From Agathobacter ruminis (GTDB lineage: Bacteria > Bacillota > Clostridia > Lachnospirales > Lachnospiraceae): a stretch of 50,574 nt of DNA. A model generated the notes under the pieces. That model was not told the DNA's origin. It searched no databases and worked only from the letters and a program-made list of their open reading frames with translations. The translations under genes were made by a program, and so were the position numbers. The stretch covers positions 1-50,574 of the forward strand of contig NZ_PDYG01000112.1 of assembly GCF_002735305.1 (NCBI RefSeq). Direction: 5' to 3'. How positions within the stretch are numbered: position 1 is the stretch's first letter; each line of letters opens with the position of its first letter. Shown here in pieces: positions 43,873-50,574 of the stretch.

Positions 43873-44011
43873 AATTTTCTTTTTCTCCTCTACAATTATC
43901 TATTATAGCGATTTTACACATATTACGCTATGTTTTGTTACAATTTGGGCAGGCACTTTCCTTCTGGTAATAGCAAATTGTTCCTATTTTTTAAATTTTT
44001 TAAAAAATTCC

Positions 44012-44040
44012 TTGCATCCGGGCGCAAAATACTGTATGAT
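44012..44040 (+). promoter_or_regulatory. Promoter of a candidate small RNA
   Basis: -35 TTGCAT (44012-44017), a 17-base spacer and -10 TATGAT (44035-44040) point rightward into a region with no real coding frame. Confidence 0.7.
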
Positions 44041-44045
44041 TGCTT

Positions 44046-44118
44046 TCAAGTGAAGAAATTGTTTATAGAGCTGATGGCTTCTGCGACGCGAAACGCAGGG
44101 GTTGTTGGCTTTTTTATT
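44046..44118 (+). ncRNA. Candidate small RNA ending in a G-U-rich terminator stem
   Basis: After the promoter at 44012, about 24 bases of A/T-rich sequence lead to GCTGATGGCTTCTGCG (44070-44085), an eight-base loop, and CGCAGGGGTTGTTGGC (44094-44109), followed by TTTTTTATTTT. All 16 positions pair as RNA, with seven of them G-U; on the other strand these would be A-C mismatches. This favours a transcribed plus-strand RNA of about 70 bases ending in its own terminator. It matches no class I know. Start and end are estimates. Confidence 0.55.
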
Positions 44119-44132
44119 TTCGCAAATCTGTC

Positions 44133-44166
44133 AAAAAAGGAGCTGTTATCTACAGCTCCTTTTTTT
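44133..44166. terminator. Bidirectional intrinsic terminator
   Basis: AGGAGCTGT/ACAGCTCCT with a five-base loop is flanked by A6 and T7 runs. It ends the GH3 gene on the minus strand and backs up the small-RNA terminator on the plus strand. Confidence 0.88.
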
Positions 44167-44197
44167 GGCAGATTCTATGTCATTTTGTTTGATGGAA

Positions 44198-46561
44198 TTA
44201 TGAGAAGAAGTGCCTGATCATCGACAAATATTTTCGGTTTGCCAGATCCGCACAGGCCTGGGCACGATGATGTTTCCACTTTTGATTATTCTGCAGGGCA
44301 CGAAGCGGGCTCTGTTTTGCCATCGCAACCATTCCCTTGTATTCAGCCGAATCGCGTCCCAACTCATCCGCCATTTTCTGCTCGAAATCATCAAACAATT
44401 TGCGAAATACACGGGATTCTTCCAGCAAATCCTCGAAATTGGTATTGATATCAAAAGCAGCGTTTGCCGTTATATCCGGCAGCGATTGTTTGTACAAAGT
44501 CAAAAAATCCTGCTCGGACGGAGCCCCGACCGGATTGCGATACCAGTTTGCAAGTTTCGAAAAAGCATCACTGTTTCTGCTCTCATGCGTCGGTCTCATG
44601 GCATCTGCCTGCTGGCGTACCTGCCACTTGCTGCCTACATTGACACGGTCCAACATATCCAGATCTGCCTCAATCTTCAAGACGGTTCCTGTCTCAAGCG
44701 GGCTTCCCGTCACCTCACACAGATAGTATCCTTCATCGACAATCCATCCATGATCCCAGATAGCGAAATCACGTTCATCTAACTGAATGACAACGTCCAT
44801 TCGTTCTCCTGCTTCAAGATCCACTTTTTCGAAATGTTTCAGGACACGCTTTGGCCGGTAGCAGTCCTTGAACAGATGACTGACAAACAGGAACAATGTC
44901 TCTTTTCCCGCACATTTTCCTGTATTTTTCACCGTAACGGTCAAAGTCTTTGAAATACGGTCAAGCCTCGGATTGCTATAGGCAAATGTCGTATATGACA
45001 GTCCATATCCAAATGGGAATCGCACCGGGACACCCGCGGTTTCATAATAGCGATATCCCACATAGATTCCTTCACGATATTGTGCATTGCGATGACCTTT
45101 TCCATAATAGCCGGCTGTCACCACATCCTCATAATGCATCGGCCAGGTCTCTGCAAGTTTTCCGGACGGATTCACCTCTCCAAGCAGAATTCGCATGATT
45201 GCTTTTGCTCCAGCCTGCCCAGATAACCCGGCATAGAGAATGCCCTCCACATCATCAGCCCATGGGACTTCCACCGCCGAACCGCATTCCAACACCACAA
45301 TGACGCGTTGGTTAACTTTCGCAACTTCCTCGATCAGACGATTATGCCCATCCGGCATCTTCATATTCGCACGGTCATATCCCTCCGACTCATAGATATC
45401 CGGCAATCCTGCAAACAGAATCACTGTTTTTGCTTTTTGTGCCAATGCAACCGCTTCCGCAATCAGCGCATCATCCGTATCTCCGTTTGCATCATATCCC
45501 GGCGCATATGGCACCTGCGGATAAAGATTAGTTACCTGTTCAAGCTTTGTCGGAGTCACACGACTGCTTCCGGAGCCCTGATATCGAATCTCTTCGGCCA
45601 TTTTCCCGAGAAAAACAACTTCTTCAAGTCCGTCAAGCGGCAAAATATGATGTGCATTCTTCAGCAGAACCATACTTTCTTCTGCCACTTTTTGAGCTGT
45701 CTGGTGTGAAATTTCATGCTGGCTGCGCGAATCTACATGCGCCTGTATCAGAGCCTTTTGGGCTTTGCGCGCCATTCGTGCAACGCGCCGCGCCGAACGG
45801 GTCACTTTTTCCCTCGGCAATGTTCCGTTTGCAATATTGCGCAGAACCTCACGCTCGCCATAAGCATTGCCACCCGGCATCACCAAATCACAGCCTGCAA
45901 AAAATGCATCGGTTCGATCCTCGACTGCAGTCCAATCAGTAATTACGGCGCCTTCGTAGTGCCATTCTTTACGCAATACATCTGTCAACAGCCACTTGTT
46001 GGAACAGCAATAGGTTCCGTTCAGCTTATTATATGCCCCCATGACCGCACGCGGATGGCCTTCCTTAACCGCTACTTCAAACGGGAGCAGATAGATTTCA
46101 CGCAAAGTCCTCTCATCGATCAGACTGTCCGATGTCATGCGATAATACTCCTGATTATTACAAGCGAAATGCTTCAGACAGGAACCGATTCCCGTACTCT
46201 GTATTCCTCGGATCACAGCCGCTCCCAGATATCCCGAGACAAGCGGATCTTCAGAAAAATATTCAAAATTGCGCCCACATAAAGGATTGCGCTTGATATT
46301 GACTCCCGGCCCCAGAATCAGGCCGACATTCTCTGCTTTCGCTTCTCGCGCAAGCTCATACCCGTAGCGCTCCATCAAATCTGTGTCAAAACAGCAGGCT
46401 GCAATGCTTGCTGTCGGGAAACAAGTCGCCGGCTTTTTGTCAATACGAAGGCCGTTTGGTCCGTCACTCATGCGAAACGATGGGATGTTCTCCTTGGGAA
46501 ACGCTTTCGTGTTCCACTCGTCCGCACCGCTGCATAATGCAATCTGTTCTCTAATTTTCAT
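44198..46561 (-). CDS. GH3 family beta-glucosidase-like enzyme
   Basis: This 787-residue protein has no signal peptide, so it is intracellular. The N-terminal TIM barrel (residues about 1-270) has SDGPNGLR, the KHFACNNQE block and the nucleophile Asp209 (VITDWTA). The second domain (about 290-520) and a fibronectin III-like domain (about 550-640; TVKNTGKCAGKETLFLFV) follow, with an extra C-terminal segment of about 140 residues often seen in GH3 enzymes of gut Firmicutes. It removes terminal sugars, probably glucose, from beta-linked oligosaccharides. The sugar specificity cannot be told from sequence. Confidence 0.9.
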   Translation of the reverse strand: MKIREQIALCSGADEWNTKAFPKENIPSFRMSDGPNGLRIDKKPATCFPTASIAACCFDTDLMERYGYELAREAKAENVGLILGPGVNIKRNPLCGRNFEYFSEDPLVSGYLGAAVIRGIQSTGIGSCLKHFACNNQEYYRMTSDSLIDERTLREIYLLPFEVAVKEGHPRAVMGAYNKLNGTYCCSNKWLLTDVLRKEWHYEGAVITDWTAVEDRTDAFFAGCDLVMPGGNAYGEREVLRNIANGTLPREKVTRSARRVARMARKAQKALIQAHVDSRSQHEISHQTAQKVAEESMVLLKNAHHILPLDGLEEVVFLGKMAEEIRYQGSGSSRVTPTKLEQVTNLYPQVPYAPGYDANGDTDDALIAEAVALAQKAKTVILFAGLPDIYESEGYDRANMKMPDGHNRLIEEVAKVNQRVIVVLECGSAVEVPWADDVEGILYAGLSGQAGAKAIMRILLGEVNPSGKLAETWPMHYEDVVTAGYYGKGHRNAQYREGIYVGYRYYETAGVPVRFPFGYGLSYTTFAYSNPRLDRISKTLTVTVKNTGKCAGKETLFLFVSHLFKDCYRPKRVLKHFEKVDLEAGERMDVVIQLDERDFAIWDHGWIVDEGYYLCEVTGSPLETGTVLKIEADLDMLDRVNVGSKWQVRQQADAMRPTHESRNSDAFSKLANWYRNPVGAPSEQDFLTLYKQSLPDITANAAFDINTNFEDLLEESRVFRKLFDDFEQKMADELGRDSAEYKGMVAMAKQSPLRALQNNQKWKHHRAQACADLANRKYLSMIRHFFS

Positions 46562-46641
46562 ATAACCGCCCCATACAAAATCATAGCACTAACTTTTTGG
46601 TCACTGTACTACTATTATATGACTTTTCGCCTATTTTGTCT

Positions 46642-49038
46642 TTACAATTCTTTTAAAATCCAATCAATTTTTGACGATTTGTTTTTCACTGCGCTCACAA
46701 GCATAATGATGATCGAAACAGCACCAATCAAAACTGCGCTTTGCCATATCACTTCCAATCGGATCCATTCATCCTCCACAATCACATAGTGATACAAAAC
46801 AAAATTCAGACATTGACATAATAACAATCCCAACAGCCATCCAAACAGGATTGCAAAAGCAGTTTCCAGCGACTTTAATCTTTGTAGCATTTTCGGAGAA
46901 ATACCCATGGCATTGAGCAGTGCAAATTCATTTTTGCGGGAATCAAATTCATAGATGTTTTGCAATTGCATATTGCTGTATACGAATAGAATTCCCAAAA
47001 TAAACATGGTCATCATTCCATACCACATCAATCGATGAACATGCGTGATATCATCCAAAACTTCATGCTGGTTCAACAATCGGATATGTGTCTGATCCGT
47101 AAGCATCCCCTGTATTTCATTTACTTCTTCCTCTGTCAGATGTTTCAGATAAAATGATGATGCATAATCATGCCCGTACAGATACAGATACTCATTAATA
47201 TCGATCAAAAGGCATAGGGTATCTTCTTCCAGCATCGGATAAACCGGAATATTGTCTGCAAGATTACAGATTTGAAATTCCACATCGATATAATTAGGAT
47301 TTCCGAATTCATCCGGTTCTCCCTCCGTACGCAATGCTTCTTTTTTGATGACGGCGCCCTCCATACCGGAAAGGCTGCCTTCCATATTGTGCTTCCCCGT
47401 AATGCGATTCAACAGAATCGCTCCATGCTCCGGCAGCGGATCCATTCCCATCTCAGCGACTGCCTCCGGACCAATTGCCATAATCGCCAGTTTGCATTGA
47501 AAGGATGCATTGGTACGCGCGAGCGCTGCAGCGCCTTGCGCAGTTCGCGCATAGGTATGTTGCAACTCTTTGGACATGTTCTGTTTCGTAATATCATAAT
47601 GATCTACGAAAAAGGCATCATAATATGGGATATGCCCCTTTGAAATGCAATAATCGCGCACGTTCTTCCATTTGCTTAACAGATTCTCATATTCAGCCGG
47701 ATAGGTGGATGCGTCCACAACACCATAAAGATCCATCTGCAAGTAGTAATCATATGAGTCATTATTATCCTGTTGCTTCGTCTGGTCCTTTACCACCAGA
47801 CTCACCACAAACAAAAGCACAACACAACCTGCAATCGCCAGAATATTCACGACTTTTTTGAGATGATAAGTCATAAAATTGCGCAGCGCAAATCGCACAA
47901 ACATAAAATGTTTTCCGCGAAAGATGGTACGCGCTCCGGTCAATCTGATATTTCGGTTATATTCCTTTACACGAAGTAAAATGACAAAAAAGAACAGTGC
48001 TTCCAAAATCAAAGATACTGCAATCATCTTAACCGGAACATATAAGGTAAATCCAAGCAGTCCGGAAGCGCCCAAGCCGATTGTTAGGCCAAGCAACATT
48101 CCAAGCAATTCTCCGCAAAAACAATATGTGTAGAGCACTTTGATAAAGGTTCGATTGATTTCACTCATATTTGCGCCGAGCACAAAATAAATTTCAAAAA
48201 TGCCATGCATTTTTTGCATCATGACGCGCAGCACATTGCGAATCAGTATTGCGCTGAGCAATACCGTCACAATCATAATTGCAAGATATCCCCCCAGATA
48301 GCGAAGCATATTGCGCTTTCCATCTTTGGTGATTCCTTCCAGATAAAGAATTTCGTCATTGCTGTCGCAGGTAATTGTCTCAGATTCATATGTAAAACCC
48401 GGTACAAGACTGCTTACAATGTCCTCTTTAAAATCTGTCCCTTTGAGCCGTACATATAATACATTCACTTCCCCCGGCCATTGTATGGTATCCTCATTAA
48501 AAAACACGCTCGTCCCATGGTGTGCTGTTAAGCGTATATTGCTATACCCACTGCAAACAATTCCGGATACTACTTTCGGTTCATTCTCACCGCTGATCGG
48601 GTCGATCATCTCAATGACATCACCAACCTGAGGATTCTCAGAATGACTTCGTTGTTCCAAAAACCACCTCGGCACCAATACCTCATTGGCAGCCTGTGGA
48701 AATCTCCCCTCGACCATCCGGTATTCAGAGATATCAAACAATGACTCATTCACACACATACAATTACAAACATAATCTTTGCCAATTGTTTCTATGTTTC
48801 GCACAAGCGCGGTTTGCTCAACCGCATCATGATGATTCACATAATCGATTTGTTCGTCCGTTAATCCATGGAAACAAAAATGATAACTACCGTAGAGATC
48901 AATGCTTTGATCCAGTTGATTATTGCGATAAGATTCGAGAATTACACCAAATGCAATAAAAATAAGAGTCGCTATGAAAGCTGTTATCATTGCCCAAATC
49001 ATATATTTACGATTCGGTCGAAAACTTTTTTTAATCAC
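46642..49038 (-). CDS. FtsX-like ABC transporter permease
   Basis: This 798-residue protein has an N-terminal helix (about residues 13-35), a large extracellular region (about 36-245), a block of three helices (about 250-360), a second helix (about 390-410), another large extracellular part and three C-terminal helices, matching the FtsX/MacB-type permeases of the Gram-positive BceB/YxdM and LolC kind. Its start overlaps the ATPase stop by four bases (ATGA). It may export or extract a peptide or lipid, or pass a signal across the membrane. No two-component system is visible here. Confidence 0.87.
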   Translation of the reverse strand: MIKKSFRPNRKYMIWAMITAFIATLIFIAFGVILESYRNNQLDQSIDLYGSYHFCFHGLTDEQIDYVNHHDAVEQTALVRNIETIGKDYVCNCMCVNESLFDISEYRMVEGRFPQAANEVLVPRWFLEQRSHSENPQVGDVIEMIDPISGENEPKVVSGIVCSGYSNIRLTAHHGTSVFFNEDTIQWPGEVNVLYVRLKGTDFKEDIVSSLVPGFTYESETITCDSNDEILYLEGITKDGKRNMLRYLGGYLAIMIVTVLLSAILIRNVLRVMMQKMHGIFEIYFVLGANMSEINRTFIKVLYTYCFCGELLGMLLGLTIGLGASGLLGFTLYVPVKMIAVSLILEALFFFVILLRVKEYNRNIRLTGARTIFRGKHFMFVRFALRNFMTYHLKKVVNILAIAGCVVLLFVVSLVVKDQTKQQDNNDSYDYYLQMDLYGVVDASTYPAEYENLLSKWKNVRDYCISKGHIPYYDAFFVDHYDITKQNMSKELQHTYARTAQGAAALARTNASFQCKLAIMAIGPEAVAEMGMDPLPEHGAILLNRITGKHNMEGSLSGMEGAVIKKEALRTEGEPDEFGNPNYIDVEFQICNLADNIPVYPMLEEDTLCLLIDINEYLYLYGHDYASSFYLKHLTEEEVNEIQGMLTDQTHIRLLNQHEVLDDITHVHRLMWYGMMTMFILGILFVYSNMQLQNIYEFDSRKNEFALLNAMGISPKMLQRLKSLETAFAILFGWLLGLLLCQCLNFVLYHYVIVEDEWIRLEVIWQSAVLIGAVSIIIMLVSAVKNKSSKIDWILKEL

Positions 49039-49700
49039 GCTATTTCCCCATCTACAATCTCGATTTTGCGATCTGCCATTGCTGCAAGTGTCTCATTATG
49101 TGTCACAAAAACCAAAGTATGTCCCAGTTCTTTTGCACACGAAATCAACAAATCCATCGTCTTGAATCCATTTTGTGAATCCAGATTTCCGGTTGGCTCA
49201 TCTGCAAAAATCACACTCGGTTTTAATGCCAAAGCTCTTGCAATGGCAACTCGCTGTTGCTGTCCGCCGGACAGTTGATCCGGCATTTTTTCCAATTCTG
49301 ATTCTATCCCCAGATTTTGAACAAGCTGCGTCACATACGCTTCATCCACCGATTCTTTTGCCAAAACATACGGGAGACAAATATTATCATGGATATTTAA
49401 AGTCGGCATCAATTGATACTTTTGAAATACGAAGCCGATATTGTGTAATCGATAATCAGACGCTTCTTTGCCATTCATTTTGGTAATATCCGTATCGTCA
49501 AAAAAGATTTCGCCCTCGGTCACATCCGTAAGGCAGCTCATGACATTGAGCAATGTCGTTTTCCCGGCTCCGCTTGCACCGACTATGGCGCATATTTCTC
49601 CTTTTGGGATTGTCAGATTGACATGTTTGAGTGCCGGAAATCCACCACCTGATGTCCCATATAATTTTGATACATCCACTAATCTAATATTTTGATTCAT
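49035..49700 (-). CDS. ABC transporter ATPase, LolD/MacB type
   Basis: This 221-residue ATPase powers the FtsX-like permease. It has Walker A GASGAGKTT (41-49), Q-loop FVFQKYQ, signature LSGGQQQR (143-150), Walker B VIFADEP (163-169), D-loop TGNLDS and the His switch in VTHNE. All motifs are intact. Confidence 0.93.
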   Translation of the reverse strand: MNQNIRLVDVSKLYGTSGGGFPALKHVNLTIPKGEICAIVGASGAGKTTLLNVMSCLTDVTEGEIFFDDTDITKMNGKEASDYRLHNIGFVFQKYQLMPTLNIHDNICLPYVLAKESVDEAYVTQLVQNLGIESELEKMPDQLSGGQQQRVAIARALALKPSVIFADEPTGNLDSQNGFKTMDLLISCAKELGHTLVFVTHNETLAAMADRKIEIVDGEIA

Positions 49701-49725
49701 AATTACTTCCTTCTATTCTGCAGAC

Positions 49726-50409
49726 CTATTCATACGGATTTGGTTTAAACAAACTTAGAAACGACTCATATGTTTCACCTTCATAAGCTTCATATCCAAC
49801 TTTGTAATCATCTGCACAAACCGTCAATTGTCGCTTGCTGACATGCCCATTTTGGTCCTCGATATACGCATATACCTTCAGCTTATTCGCAATCTTTGCA
49901 ATCGCATCATAAGACATGCCATAAGTACATCCACACAAAGTTACGCCACGCGCACATTTCTTATCGGTGTCCTCCTCATGGAACAGTTCATCCACCTCAT
50001 TCATTCCCTCTTCTGCGAAAAACACCTGTTCATCCTCATCCAAGTTTGAATAATCAATGGAAAAAGAGACCTTATAATCATTTCCGGTCCATTTCCTTGT
50101 CCACTCATAACGCACATGTATATTAAAAAGTTCTCCATATTGCTGATTATCATTTAAGTCAGCTATATGCATTCTTCCTGTCCACCAATCATTTTTTATC
50201 TTTCCATTTGCAATTTGATCAAACAGGCTGTTAATCTCATCCACATGTTCCTGCGTCAAGTCCACATCCTTGTACGCCTCAAAGAATACTTCAATCTCTT
50301 CTACATTTAAGCGGCGATACCATTGTCGATATCCATAAAATCCGGCAACCGCCAGCAAGGCAAGCACCAACACAGCCCAAACAATCATTCTATTTTTCTT
50401 TATTTTCAC
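49726..50409 (-). CDS. Unknown membrane-anchored protein of the ABC operon
   Basis: This protein has an N-terminal basic stretch and a membrane helix (about residues 8-26). An acidic extracellular domain of about 200 residues with several Cys and Trp follows (NDWWTGRMHIADLND; CARGVTLCGCTYGMSYD). I do not recognise it. It ends 25 bases before the ATPase gene and is read in the same direction, so it may be an accessory subunit. GTG at 50409 is taken as the start because GGGG lies eight bases upstream; TTG at 50415 is the alternative. Confidence 0.7.
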   Translation of the reverse strand: MKIKKNRMIVWAVLVLALLAVAGFYGYRQWYRRLNVEEIEVFFEAYKDVDLTQEHVDEINSLFDQIANGKIKNDWWTGRMHIADLNDNQQYGELFNIHVRYEWTRKWTGNDYKVSFSIDYSNLDEDEQVFFAEEGMNEVDELFHEEDTDKKCARGVTLCGCTYGMSYDAIAKIANKLKVYAYIEDQNGHVSKRQLTVCADDYKVGYEAYEGETYESFLSLFKPNPYE

Positions 50410-50420
50410 AATCAAATCCC

Positions 50421-50573
50421 CTACTTAAAATGAAAAATGCGATATTTACAAGTTTCTCCCCAAATATCAGATGCGTCTTCCCGAAATTTCTTAAATGAAT
50501 AGCTATGTCGTGCATTTGTATGCGCACATATAAAGAGATCATTTATATTTTTTTGGGTTACGATGATCGAGTG
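50421..50573 (-). CDS. C-terminal end of a gene running in from beyond the window
   Basis: The minus strand is open from the window edge to TAG at 50421-50423, giving 50 residues (start HSIIVTQKNINDLF; end CKYRIFHFK). The stop is 11 bases before the next gene's start, so it is probably the upstream member of the same operon. The family cannot be told from the fragment. Confidence 0.55.
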   Translation of the reverse strand, partial: HSIIVTQKNINDLFICAHTNARHSYSFKKFREDASDIWGETCKYRIFHFK

Positions 50574-50574
50574 C

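Overview
The window most likely comes from a motile, starch-using, anaerobic Gram-positive bacterium of the family Lachnospiraceae (Roseburia, Butyrivibrio or Eubacterium rectale-like). This is an inference. It rests on the lipoprotein-anchored sugar-binding proteins, the binding-protein-dependent maltodextrin importer with no local ATPase, the DUF4317 and YitT proteins, many chemoreceptors and c-di-GMP enzymes, strong AGGAGG ribosome binding sites, and a flavodiiron protein. No rRNA, tRNA or CRISPR array was found.

Layout. 0.1-2.2 kb: a DUF4317 protein and a zinc-ribbon membrane protein. 2.3-9.7 kb: a starch/maltodextrin locus. It has a leftward operon (GH13 enzyme, binding lipoprotein, two permeases, then an orphan CBM20 fragment), a divergent short LacI-type regulator, and a starch-binding-like lipoprotein behind a clear promoter with two LacI-type operators. 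9.8-12.8 kb: a chemoreceptor with a sugar-binding lipoprotein and no transporter. 13-14.9 kb: methionine aminopeptidase, a large palindromic repeat (family A copy 1) and an acidic protein with calcium-loop-like repeats. 15-19 kb: an operon of CarD-like regulator, NlpC/P60 hydrolase, SurA/PrsA-like protein and HD-GYP/receiver protein. 19-22.1 kb: a membrane-stress-like trio (Gly-rich membrane protein, PspA, AAA+ ATPase). 22.3-23.8 kb: an IS3-family element that sits in the loop of a transcription terminator. 23.8-28.6 kb: a chemoreceptor, a diguanylate cyclase and endonuclease IV. 28.7-32.2 kb: YitT, a flavin reductase and glucose-6-phosphate isomerase. 32.4-32.8 kb: a second, unrelated long palindrome (family B). 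32.8-35.3 kb: a run of small metabolic genes. 35.6-38.1 kb: an acetyltransferase, a structured intergenic region, a flavodiiron protein, and family A copy 2 in inverted orientation. 38.2-43.9 kb: a long leftward gene cluster (FNT channel, M15 peptidase, GGDEF, PHP-HD, Sel1-GNAT). 44.0-44.2 kb: a candidate small RNA. 44.2-46.6 kb: a GH3 glucosidase. 46.6-50.6 kb: an FtsX/LolD-type ABC system and an incoming truncated gene.

How the genes work together. The 2-10 kb genes would bind, import and cleave maltodextrins under local repression. The chemoreceptors, two GGDEF proteins and one HD-GYP protein point to control of motility by sugars and c-di-GMP. The most unusual content is non-coding: two families of roughly 380-420 bp intergenic palindromes, the IS in a terminator loop, and a promoter-to-terminator small RNA whose stem is held together by many G-U pairs.
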